Made by a program: the position numbers and the translations under genes | From: an uncultured Chloroflexota bacterium | GTDB taxonomy: Bacteria > Chloroflexota > Anaerolineae > UBA4142 > SHND01 | Direction of reading: 5' to 3' | DNA length: 37,139 bases | NCBI GenBank assembly: GCA_937870825.1 | Contig: CALMZO010000430.1 | Coordinates: 1-37,139, forward strand | Shown: in pieces, positions 21,332 through 28,917 of the stretch | Position numbering within the stretch: position 1 is the first letter of the stretch | Layout of the letters: each line of letters starts with the position of its first letter | The notes under the pieces: generated by a model | Told to the model about the DNA's origin: nothing | The model's input: the letters and a program-made list of their open reading frames with translations, nothing else | Database searches by the model: none

Positions 21332-22819
21332 ATGAAGACGAATCTCGTTCGTTCGTTACGCAACACAAACGCGAGTTTGCTCGCGCGTCTCACATGCATC
21401 GTGTTCGCGTTGGCAGTTCTCTGCCTCGTCTCCGTGCCAAAGGTAATTCACGCCGAAAGCACGAATCGCAACGAGGTGCGCGCGAATTTGGAAAGAGACG
21501 GCTGGTTCGTCGTCTATGGCGACTTGATTAACGAGGCAGATTACGCGCGTTTTGTTGCCGCCGTCGCATCATCGGTCGCGTGTGAATGCCCCGCGCCGAT
21601 TTACGCATATTTCAATGACCAACTTCAGCAGCAGCTTACCAAAATCCGCAAGACCGCGCCTTCGATTGCCCAAAATGCGCTCGAAGACCTACTTGTGCGC
21701 GCGTTCAACAGCAAGGGCAGGGTGTTGCGAATGGGTCGCTTGGAGGTCAGCGGCGATTTGGCAACCTACAAGCGATGGGATACGGTGATTTACGATGAAC
21801 CGAGGTCGTACAAATGCAAGATCTATGGTCCGTTCGACACATGGACTTGGGGTGTTTGTTGGAAAACGGTACGCGTCGAAAAGAAAATTCCGTATCCAAA
21901 CAACTTTCAGCCGTACTTTCGGTTTCGTTGGACGGGCGGCGAGCCCACATCCGCCGAGTCGAACTTTCAAATCAAATTTCAAAACAAGTGCTCCAAACCT
22001 ATCTATCTCGCCGTTCATTACCTCGACCTGAATGACCAATGGACGACGCAGGGTTGGTATGAATTGGCAGCGGGACAGGCGAGCACAGTCGCTTACTCAC
22101 GAAATTCGATTTTCCAGTACTATGCCGAAGCAAAAAATGGAAATTACAAATGGGAAGGCACTGACGCCTATCGCACGGTGCGAAACGACTCGACCAAGTA
22201 CGGATTCAAGACCACAAAAATCAACATGACAAAATATGGTACGTGGACACAAGGTCTCACTTGTACGAAGCTGAATACCTTGGCGCCGCAGGCCTTTGCA
22301 CTCACCGCTACATCAAGCGCGGGTACTCAATCCTTCACAACGCTTCCGTTACCATCAAACACGCAATCTGCTGCCGACATCGCGCTTCCAAACGGCATCA
22401 CGCTTGTGCCACCGGAACATACGATGATAACACCCGACCAAGAACCTGAATGTTTCGTTGATGTGTGCGTTACCAATCTCGTCGTTTCGCCCGACGCCCC
22501 CAAACGCGGACAAGATGTCACGTTCACGGCGACGTTTATGAACGATACCGGGCAAGAACGTTCATACGATTTTCTGATTCTTTTGTTCGACCCGAACAAG
22601 GAGGGTTTGCAGAAAGGGTTTGGCGAATCACCGCGCAGCAAAATCGCCGTGCCGCCCGGCGTCAGCACAACAACCGTCACATACCGCGCCGTAAGAGGTC
22701 CCGGTCCATGTATGCTGTTGTACGCGCAGCCAGCTAGCTACCAGAACGCGACCAACAAGCAAAGTTTTCCTGATAGCGGCGGTCAGCCATTCCGTGCTTA
22801 CTTTGAGGCGTGTCCGTAG
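21332..22819 (+). CDS. Secreted protein with DUF1036-like and Ig-like domains
   Basis: A 495-residue exported protein. The signal peptide covers about residues 1-41 (a hydrophobic run, then KVIHAES). Residues about 210-270 resemble DUF1036: a strand FQNKCSKPIYLAVHYLD, then WTTQGWYELAAGQ, then YYAEAKNGNYKWEG. After a Thr/Ser-rich linker, residues about 385-470 (TNLVVSPDAPKRGQDVTFTA onward) look like a CARDB/Ig-type beta sandwich. AATGGAGGAT lies before the ATG. Function unknown; the TATCG array upstream links it to the HTH genes. DUF1036-like domains are, as I recall, often near proteases. Confidence 0.65.
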   Translation: MKTNLVRSLRNTNASLLARLTCIVFALAVLCLVSVPKVIHAESTNRNEVRANLERDGWFVVYGDLINEADYARFVAAVASSVACECPAPIYAYFNDQLQQQLTKIRKTAPSIAQNALEDLLVRAFNSKGRVLRMGRLEVSGDLATYKRWDTVIYDEPRSYKCKIYGPFDTWTWGVCWKTVRVEKKIPYPNNFQPYFRFRWTGGEPTSAESNFQIKFQNKCSKPIYLAVHYLDLNDQWTTQGWYELAAGQASTVAYSRNSIFQYYAEAKNGNYKWEGTDAYRTVRNDSTKYGFKTTKINMTKYGTWTQGLTCTKLNTLAPQAFALTATSSAGTQSFTTLPLPSNTQSAADIALPNGITLVPPEHTMITPDQEPECFVDVCVTNLVVSPDAPKRGQDVTFTATFMNDTGQERSYDFLILLFDPNKEGLQKGFGESPRSKIAVPPGVSTTTVTYRAVRGPGPCMLLYAQPASYQNATNKQSFPDSGGQPFRAYFEACP

Positions 22820-22868
22820 CGAAATGTAGATTCGCGCAACGTTTTTACTGTTGCCTATCGCAAACCCC

Positions 22869-22920
22869 TTCTGAAACACATCGCCGCGTTTTGAACACGG
22901 CGATGTTTGTTATTTCAGAA
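22869..22920 (+). terminator. Long hairpin, probable terminator
   Basis: An inner stem ACATCGCCG/CGGCGATGT and an outer pair TTCTGAAA (22869-22876) / TTTCAGAA (22913-22920), with TTTGTTATTT after the inner stem. It ends the secreted-protein transcript and the HTH island. Confidence 0.65.
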
Positions 22921-22937
22921 AACTATCCTTTTGACGA

Positions 22938-22966
22938 TTGTTCCACCCGAACGCAGGTGCTATAAT
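22938..22966 (+). promoter_or_regulatory. Promoter of the ABC exporter gene
   Basis: TTGTTC (22938-22943), a 17-bp spacer and TG-C-TATAAT (hexamer 22961-22966): a consensus extended -10. The leader is about 125 nt and carries a 26-bp tandem repeat. Confidence 0.6.
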
Positions 22967-23011
22967 CTTGGCTTGCGCATGGCATATCGCATCTCACTAT
23001 CGCGCAGCGTC

Positions 23012-23063
23012 AATCGCACGCGGGCGCGCATAAAGCCAATCGCAAGCGGGCGAGCATAAAGCA
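23012..23063. repeat. 26-bp direct repeat in the leader of the ABC exporter gene
   Basis: Two adjacent 26-bp copies beginning AATCGCA and ending GCATAAAGC plus one base, differing at only about three positions. A TAGGGGC-type half element (GCATCGCCCCTA, 23060-23072) and two ACTGATT heptamers (23073-23087) follow. Confidence 0.75.
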
Positions 23064-23096
23064 TCGCCCCTACTGATTACTGATTTTGGAGGTCCC

Positions 23097-25070
23097 ATGC
23101 ACGGGAATGGTTGGTGGCGTTTTATTTCGTATGACGAAAAAGACAAAACAAATATCTCGCTCGCCTTGTTGAAACGCGTCGCGCAGTTTGCGCGTCCGTA
23201 TGCGCGCAAATTGTCACTGTTGCTTTTGGCAATTTTTGTTTCCTCGCTCATTGGCTTGATTCCGCCCTTGATTTATCGCGGCATCATTGACGACGCGCTC
23301 GGCAAAAATAATTTGCAGCTGCTCGTCATCTTTTCGGTGGGACTCGTCGCGATTCCGTTGGTGGACGGTTTGATTGGCATGGGGCAGCGTTATCTTTCGT
23401 CGCGCGTCGGCGAGAGTGTGATTGCCGATTTACGCAAAACGCTGTACGAACACATGCAAAACATGTCGCTCCGGTTTTTCACCAATGTCAAAACGGGCGA
23501 ATTGATTTCGCGGCTCGACAATGACGTCATCGGCGCGCAGCGCGCGGTGACAAGCACATTCATCAGCATCATCACAAACGCGGTCAATGTGGTCTTGATT
23601 CTCGGCATCATGCTTGCGCTCGATTGGCGGCTCACCGCGCTCGCGCTCATCATTCTCCCGTTGTTCCTGTTCCCCGCGCGGCGCATCGGTTTGACCTTAC
23701 GCAAATTGGTGAAACAACAATACGAACTCAACGCCGAACTCGACTCGCAGCTTTCGGAAACGTTGAATGTCAGCGGCGCGTTGTTGACAAAACTTTTCGG
23801 ACGGCAAAAGTTTGAAACAAAAAAATTTGGCGCGTCGTCCGAAAAACTCGCGGACATTGGCGTACAACAAGCGGTTGTCGGGCGCGGACTGTTTTTGATG
23901 CTCGGACTCGTCGCCGCGATGGGAACGGCAATCGTGTATTTCGGCGGCGGTGTCTTGGTGTTTCAAGGCGCGTTCACCATCGGCACAATCATTGCGTTCG
24001 CCGCGTACCTTGCCCAATTGTACGGACCGATTTCTTCGCTCATCAATTCGCGCGTGGACTTGGCAACCTCACTCGTTTCGTTTGAGCGCGTTTTTGAAAC
24101 GTTGAACATCCCCGTCGAAATTCAGGACACGCCCAACGCGTTTGAACTGCGCGACATTCAAGGCAATTTGAAATTTGAAAATGTTTCGTTCTCGTATGTG
24201 GCGGAGGATGAAAAGGAATCGCAAAATCCGTACATCAAAGAGTTGATGGACGACATTCACTCGCACAGGCGCGCGCAGGGGAACGGTGCGAACGGTCACA
24301 CGCACACGGACGATGGAGAACACAGCGCGCGCGTTGTCCCCACGCGGCGGTGGGCATTGCAAAATGTTTCGTTCGAAATTCGCGCGGGGCAACTTGTCGC
24401 GCTGGTGGGTCCGAGCGGCGCGGGCAAGACGACGATAACGTATCTGATTCCGCGTTTGTATGACCCGACAGAAGGACGCATTCTGATTGATGGTCATGAT
24501 TTGCGCGACGTAACCCTCGAATCGCTTGCAGCGAACGTTGGGATGGTGACGCAGGAAACGTATTTGTTTCACGATACGGTGCGCGCAAATCTCTTGTATG
24601 CGAAACAGAATGCGACGCAGGAGGAAATGGAAGCCGCCGCGCGCGCCGCCAACATTCACAATTTCATCGCCAAGTTGCCGAAAGGGTACGACACAGTGGT
24701 TGGAGAACGCGGGTACCGCTTGAGCGGCGGCGAAAAACAGCGCGTCGCGATTGCGCGCGTCATTCTCAAAAATCCGCGCATCCTCGTTTTGGACGAAGCC
24801 ACCTCGTCGCTCGATTCCGAATCGGAAGCGTTGATTCAAGACGCGCTGAAACCGTTGATGCACAATCGCACGAGCGTGGTCATCGCGCATCGCCTTTCGA
24901 CGATTCTCGCCGCGGATGTGATTCTCGTCGTGGACAATGGGCAAATTGTCGAACGCGGCACCCACACCGAATTGCTCGCGCAAGCCGGGCTGTACGCGCG
25001 TTTGTACCGCACACAGTTTCGTGACCGCGCCCAAGACCTGACAGGTCTCGAAAACATACGCGTCGGATAA
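23097..25070 (+). CDS. ABC-type multidrug/lipid exporter, fused permease-ATPase
   Basis: A 657-residue half-transporter that should work as a dimer. Six membrane helices lie between about 35 and 310; the nucleotide-binding domain has GPSGAGKTT (Walker A, about 437-445), LSGGEKQRVAIAR (signature, about 542-554), ILVLDEATSSLDSE (Walker B, about 562-575) and an H-loop in VIAHRLST. Between VSFSY and RWALQNVSFE, where most homologues have 5-10 residues, about 48 are inserted (370-417), with H388, H390, H401, H403 and H409 in a Gly/Asn/Asp-rich loop. TTGGAGG precedes the ATG. The substrate is unknown. Confidence 0.92.
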   Translation: MHGNGWWRFISYDEKDKTNISLALLKRVAQFARPYARKLSLLLLAIFVSSLIGLIPPLIYRGIIDDALGKNNLQLLVIFSVGLVAIPLVDGLIGMGQRYLSSRVGESVIADLRKTLYEHMQNMSLRFFTNVKTGELISRLDNDVIGAQRAVTSTFISIITNAVNVVLILGIMLALDWRLTALALIILPLFLFPARRIGLTLRKLVKQQYELNAELDSQLSETLNVSGALLTKLFGRQKFETKKFGASSEKLADIGVQQAVVGRGLFLMLGLVAAMGTAIVYFGGGVLVFQGAFTIGTIIAFAAYLAQLYGPISSLINSRVDLATSLVSFERVFETLNIPVEIQDTPNAFELRDIQGNLKFENVSFSYVAEDEKESQNPYIKELMDDIHSHRRAQGNGANGHTHTDDGEHSARVVPTRRWALQNVSFEIRAGQLVALVGPSGAGKTTITYLIPRLYDPTEGRILIDGHDLRDVTLESLAANVGMVTQETYLFHDTVRANLLYAKQNATQEEMEAAARAANIHNFIAKLPKGYDTVVGERGYRLSGGEKQRVAIARVILKNPRILVLDEATSSLDSESEALIQDALKPLMHNRTSVVIAHRLSTILAADVILVVDNGQIVERGTHTELLAQAGLYARLYRTQFRDRAQDLTGLENIRVG

Positions 25071-25142
25071 AGCCCTCGCGTTGTTTTGCGCGTTTGTGGA
25101 CGTAAAGCAACTGCGACAAAAACCTTTCAGGTGACGCGGACA

Positions 25143-25170
25143 TTGACGCCGCGTTCAAATAGCATACAAT
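25143..25170 (+). promoter_or_regulatory. Promoter of the MoxR gene
   Basis: TTGACG (25143-25148), a 16-bp spacer and TACAAT (25165-25170). The -35 lies inside an inverted repeat CGCGG...CCGCG (25136-25154) that could be an operator. The leader is about 100 nt. Confidence 0.6.
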
Positions 25171-25275
25171 TCAATTGCTCCGCGCGCGTTTTGCTCATCT
25201 CCTCGACGCGCCAAATTCACCCGCCCTCCTCGCTCGTATTCGTTATACGGATGGTTTTGTTCACAAGGAGCCATA

Positions 25276-26244
25276 ATGTTTGATTCGATACCTCAGGTCA
25301 AAACTGCGCTGGCAGCGCAACACTATATCGCCACCGATGAGATTGCCACGGTTATCTATCTTGCTGACAAATTGCAAAAGCCCGTTCTGGTCGAGGGTCC
25401 GGCGGGCGTCGGCAAAACGGAATTGGCAAAGGCATGGGCGTGCGCCGTGCAGCGCGAATTGATTCGTTTGCAATGTTACGAAGGGCTCGACGAAACGAAA
25501 GCGTTGTATGAATGGGAATACGCCAAGCAGATGCTGTACACGCAGCTCTTGCGCGACAAACTTTCGGACATGCTCAAAGATTCGCGTTCGCTCGCCGAAG
25601 CCGCCGACCGCGTGGCGAGCGAGGAAGATGTATTCTTTTCGCAGCGTTTTCTCTTGCCGCGTCCACTTTTGCGCGCGATTGATTCCGACAGTCCAACGCT
25701 GCTGCTGATTGACGAAATTGACCGCGCCGATGCGGAATTTGAAGCCTTTCTGTTAGAAGTCTTGAGCGATTTTCAAGTGACCGTTCCCGAACTCGGCACG
25801 ATTCGCGCGAAACACATGCCGCTCGTCTTGCTTACGTCAAACAATACGCGCGAACTTTCGGAAGCGTTAAAGCGCCGCTGTTTGTACTTGCACATTGACT
25901 ATCCGACGGTGCAGTCCGAATTGAATATCGTGCGCTTGAAGGTGCCTGACCTCTCGCCGCAGTTGGCAAAACAAGCCGTCGAACTGGTGCAACGCTTGCG
26001 CGGGTTGGAATTGAAAAAATATCCGAGTGTGAGTGAAACGTTGGATTGGGCGCGCGCGCTCGTGATGCTCAACGCGAAATCCATTGACGAAAAAGTGTTG
26101 GACAATACCCTTACGATTTTGCTCAAGTACGAACAAGACGTACAGCGCGCGAAACGCGTACTCGGCGAATTCAAAGGAGGCATAGACGACGACGACGAAC
26201 CGCGCAGCAACCCCACGCGTTTCAATCCGCGACGCGGACGGTAA
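25276..26244 (+). CDS. MoxR/CoxD-type AAA+ ATPase
   Basis: A 322-residue chaperone-like ATPase. GPAGVGKTELAKAW (41-54) is Walker A, LLLIDEIDRAD (142-152) is Walker B, and TSNNTRELSEALKRRC holds sensor 1 and the Arg finger region. It lacks a membrane helix. MoxR ATPases act with VWA-domain partners in cofactor insertion or complex assembly; CoxD/CoxE of carbon monoxide dehydrogenase is the closest named pair in style. Its likely partner here is the VWA gene at 28918, normally adjacent but displaced by 2.7 kb. AAGGAG precedes the ATG. No Cox structural genes are in the window. Confidence 0.88.
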   Translation: MFDSIPQVKTALAAQHYIATDEIATVIYLADKLQKPVLVEGPAGVGKTELAKAWACAVQRELIRLQCYEGLDETKALYEWEYAKQMLYTQLLRDKLSDMLKDSRSLAEAADRVASEEDVFFSQRFLLPRPLLRAIDSDSPTLLLIDEIDRADAEFEAFLLEVLSDFQVTVPELGTIRAKHMPLVLLTSNNTRELSEALKRRCLYLHIDYPTVQSELNIVRLKVPDLSPQLAKQAVELVQRLRGLELKKYPSVSETLDWARALVMLNAKSIDEKVLDNTLTILLKYEQDVQRAKRVLGEFKGGIDDDDEPRSNPTRFNPRRGR

Positions 26245-26251
26245 TTTCGAG

Positions 26252-26257
26252 TACAAT
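26252..26257 (+). promoter_or_regulatory. -10 box of a possibly leaderless sigma factor gene
   Basis: TACAAT ends 7 nt before the GTG at 26264. No -35 or ribosome site is clear. Confidence 0.35.
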
Positions 26258-26263
26258 GCATCC

Positions 26264-26821
26264 GTGCAAAAAGGCGAAGAGCCAAGGACCGATTCGGACG
26301 AATTCCTTTTGCAGCGCGTTGTGGCACGCGATCCCGCCGCGCTGCAAGTGTTGTACGAGCGTCACGGCAGCGCGGTTTTTTCGTTAGCGCAATATATTTT
26401 GCGCGAAGCGGCAGTGGCAGAAGAGGTCACCCAAGAGATTTTTCTGACGGTCTGGAACAAAGCCGAACAATATCACGCCGAGCATGCGCGTTTTCGCACA
26501 TGGCTGCTCAGTATCACCCGCCATCGCGCGATTGACCAACTGCGTCAGCGCCGCCGGCGCGTTCCTAATGATTTATCACTTGACGACGACGGCTTGTCCG
26601 AAGAACTCGCGCCCGTGAGTGAACCGATTGATTCGCAGCGCGAGCTGCATCTGCTCTTGGGTCACTTGCCGCCGGAACAACGGCATGCCATTGAACTGTG
26701 TTATTTTGAGGGATACACGCATGAAGAAATCGCCGCGCGTTTGAGCATCCCATTGGGAACGTTGAAAAGCCGTATCTTGCTTGGCTTGAAAAAACTGCGC
26801 GAGATGATGAAAGAAGAATAG
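26264..26821 (+). CDS. ECF RNA polymerase sigma factor
   Basis: A 185-residue sigma-70 family protein. Region 2 spans about 25-95 (LYERHGSAVFSLAQYILR, then EEVTQEIFLTVW and FRTWLLSITRHRAIDQLR) and region 4 about 125-180 (LPPEQRHAIELCYFEGYTHE, then IPLGTLKSRI), joined by an acidic linker. This is the SigK-like ECF pattern, whose partner anti-sigma is usually the next gene. Here the RskA-like gene at 28163 is the obvious partner, but two minus-strand genes lie between. GTG 26264 is used as start. Confidence 0.9.
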   Translation: MQKGEEPRTDSDEFLLQRVVARDPAALQVLYERHGSAVFSLAQYILREAAVAEEVTQEIFLTVWNKAEQYHAEHARFRTWLLSITRHRAIDQLRQRRRRVPNDLSLDDDGLSEELAPVSEPIDSQRELHLLLGHLPPEQRHAIELCYFEGYTHEEIAARLSIPLGTLKSRILLGLKKLREMMKEE

Positions 26822-26857
26822 AAAAAGAGGCGATTCATGTTTGGCATGAACCGCCTC
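26822..26857 (-). terminator. Hairpin between convergent genes
   Basis: GAGGCG-A-TTCATG, loop TTTGG, CATGAA-C-CGCCTC (26827-26857), one mismatch. The A-run at 26822-26826 gives a T-run on the minus strand, so it best terminates the LPTTG gene. Confidence 0.7.
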
Positions 26858-26892
26858 CGTTGTAAAACGCAAACTCGTCGCAGAGAAGGTGA

Positions 26893-27435
26893 TTAGCGCG
26901 TGCTTGGCGCGAGACGCGAGAGCGCCAGTCCCGCCGCGAGGACGACAACCCCAAACGCGCCGAGAAGGAGCAAGGTGCTGTTGAAATCACCACCCGTCGT
27001 CGGCAAACTTGATGCTAACGGAATGTCTCCGCAAAAAACGTACACCGGTATTTCGGCGGCGGACTTGTGTCCGTTGATGGCATAGTTTTTGCTTTGCAGT
27101 TCTGCCAAAGTAACCTCAATCTCTGTCACGGATTTGCCATTCACCGCCGCGGTGAGCGGATATTTTGGCTTGGGATTCAGAGTGGCGCAAGTGCCTTCGT
27201 GAATGTGAAGTGGTTGAGGAACATCAGCTGGCGCGCCGGTTACCTCTACCTCGACGCGGATTTTGCCGTTGCCCAAATCGGTCAATGTGGCAGTCCCCTT
27301 TTCGCCGGAGCCGTTCTGCTCCATCAACGTAACGGTAACCGGACCTTCCGCGCTGACGGTAGCCGCGCCCGCGAGGGCGAGCAGCATAACAGCAAGGACC
27401 ATGAACAAACGAACTTGCGAACGTACGAAAAACAT
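26893..27435 (-). CDS. Secreted protein with LPTTG-type C-terminal anchor
   Basis: A 180-residue protein. The signal peptide covers about 1-29 (ends ATVSAE). The mature domain is beta-rich, with PLHIHEGTC (75-83) recalling CHRD or Cu/Zn-superoxide-dismutase-like sandwiches, and a second Cys 135 that could pair with Cys 83. The C-terminus reads LPTTG (144-148), a hydrophobic helix (about 154-172) and a basic end, the three-part layout of a sortase substrate. AGGAGG precedes the ATG. It and the cytochrome gene upstream share strand and lie between the sigma and anti-sigma genes. Confidence 0.72.
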   Translation of the reverse strand: MFFVRSQVRLFMVLAVMLLALAGAATVSAEGPVTVTLMEQNGSGEKGTATLTDLGNGKIRVEVEVTGAPADVPQPLHIHEGTCATLNPKPKYPLTAAVNGKSVTEIEVTLAELQSKNYAINGHKSAAEIPVYVFCGDIPLASSLPTTGGDFNSTLLLLGAFGVVVLAAGLALSRLAPSTR

Positions 27436-27493
27436 AGTGCCTCCTTGTGGATTTGACCTACACTGTTCTTTACGCTGGGATTGTGGAATTCGA

Positions 27494-28075
27494 TTATTGG
27501 ACAGCCAAAGTTAGTAAATATGCGATAATGTCTTCGAGGTCAGCCGCCAGCATTTCGCGCCCAAAGTCTTGATACATCGCACTCTGGCCCGGGGCATCCA
27601 GATACAACGCGCCGGGGACGATGTAGACGTTCGGATAAAGAACGGATTCGCGAATATAGTCTGCGGTTGTTGCGGCGGTGCCCGTGTATTCCGGCGAACC
27701 AAGAATGCGCGCCGCTTCAGCAGAAAAGTTTCCAAGATTCGGCGCATAAAATCCGCCCGGTTCGGGCTGTGTCACATCGTGACACGAATCGCACTTGTAA
27801 ACATGAAAGAGCTCTTCGCCGCGTGCCGGATCGGGAGCCAGCGATGCTCGAAGCGGTGCAGTGGTGCGAGTTGGACCCGTCGTCGCCGTCTGCGTCGGAA
27901 TCCGGATGGGTGTCCCCGTAGGCGAGGGTATTGCCGTGAACGTTGCCGTAAAGGTCGTCGTCGGTGAAGGAGTTAATGTGGCAGTCGGAGTTATGGGTGT
28001 TGGCGTCGCGGTGGGTTCTACCGCACACGCGGCGAGTAAAAACAGGAAAGCCACAAACAGGAAAAATTTAATCAT
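27494..28075 (-). CDS. Lipid-anchored monoheme cytochrome c
   Basis: A 193-residue protein. A short signal peptide with lipobox LLAAC (lipidated Cys 17) is followed by a Thr/Pro/Ser-rich linker (about 20-75) that lifts the domain off the membrane. The cytochrome c domain has CDSCH (95-99) for covalent heme and a C-terminal MLAADLEDIIAYLLTL helix typical of class I cytochromes; a Met in the QSAMYQ region may be the sixth ligand. ATG 28075 with GAGGG just upstream is preferred to a TTG at 28084. Likely carries electrons outside the membrane, perhaps near a terminal oxidase encoded elsewhere. Confidence 0.85.
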   Translation of the reverse strand: MIKFFLFVAFLFLLAACAVEPTATPTPITPTATLTPSPTTTFTATFTAIPSPTGTPIRIPTQTATTGPTRTTAPLRASLAPDPARGEELFHVYKCDSCHDVTQPEPGGFYAPNLGNFSAEAARILGSPEYTGTAATTADYIRESVLYPNVYIVPGALYLDAPGQSAMYQDFGREMLAADLEDIIAYLLTLAVQ

Positions 28076-28148
28076 CACCCTCAATTACGTATGCCCAAAG
28101 AAATTCGATGAGTGCGCGCAAAATCCATCGAACTGCGCGGCTTGAGCG

Positions 28149-28154
28149 TATATT
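28149..28154 (+). promoter_or_regulatory. Possible -10 box before the anti-sigma gene
   Basis: TATATT ends 9 nt before the ATG at 28163, so the transcript would be nearly leaderless. No -35 was recognised. Confidence 0.3.
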
Positions 28155-28162
28155 GGTTAGAG

Positions 28163-28915
28163 ATGCAACACGCGGAAATGCAAGAACTGGTCACACTGTA
28201 CGCTGTCGGCGGTCTGTCGGCGGAGGAAACCGCGCGCGCCTCTGACCATCTCGCCACATGCCCGGCGTGTCGCGCCCTTTTGAGCGAATACCAAGCGGTT
28301 GCGAACGAATTGCTAGAAACCGTTCCCGCGCAGCCCGCCCCGAGACGGGTTGGCGTGCGCTTGCAGAATCTTGTGACGGCAGACGCGTCGCGACTCCACC
28401 GCCCTTTGCCAACCGCGCGCACACGCACGCCTTTCTGGAATCAAGTGATTATGCTGCCGCGCTGGGGAGCCGCACTCGCCTTGCTTGCCTTTTTGTTTCT
28501 TTTTGGGCTTTTGGGTGCGCTCGCATGGCAAGGCGCACAACGCGACGCGCAAGCACGTCAGGTTATGCAGTTGTTGACAGGGCGCGAGCTGCGTTTTGTG
28601 GAATTGACCGGCGCGTCAGGAACAAGCGGAAGCAAAGGGTTTCTCTATGTCGAACCGGACAATCCGACCGCGCTGTTGTGGCTTTACGATATGCCTCCGC
28701 TCGACCCGGCGCACGTATATCAAGTGTGGCTGCGCCACGACGGCGCGCGCGACAACGGGGGAATTTTTCGTGTCGACGCGCAAGGGCGCACATTGGCAGT
28801 CATTCAAGCCCCGCGTCCGTTCAAGTCGTACCTCGATGTTGGCATTACCATCGAACCGGAAGCGGGCAGTGACGCGCCGACCACGGCGCGCGTTATCGGA
28901 GCCAAGTTGGATTAA
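28163..28915 (+). CDS. RskA-like anti-sigma factor with zinc-finger domain
   Basis: A 250-residue membrane protein. The N-terminal cytoplasmic part carries HLATCPAC (H-x3-C-x2-C), the ZAS zinc motif that grips ECF sigma factors. A single membrane helix (about 102-125, GAALALLAFLFLFGLLGALA) is followed by an exported RskA-type domain (LLWLYDMPPLDPAHVYQVWL). It should hold the sigma factor at 26264 until its outer domain senses a signal or is cut. ATG 28163 is favoured over an upstream start at 28112. The VWA gene starts 2 bp after its stop. Confidence 0.85.
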   Translation: MQHAEMQELVTLYAVGGLSAEETARASDHLATCPACRALLSEYQAVANELLETVPAQPAPRRVGVRLQNLVTADASRLHRPLPTARTRTPFWNQVIMLPRWGAALALLAFLFLFGLLGALAWQGAQRDAQARQVMQLLTGRELRFVELTGASGTSGSKGFLYVEPDNPTALLWLYDMPPLDPAHVYQVWLRHDGARDNGGIFRVDAQGRTLAVIQAPRPFKSYLDVGITIEPEAGSDAPTTARVIGAKLD

Positions 28916-28917
28916 CC

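Noticed and set aside
22985..23002. Fifth TATCG operator upstream of the ABC exporter gene
   Set aside because: Two TATCG occur, but at 13-bp spacing and downstream of the -10, unlike the other four arrays.
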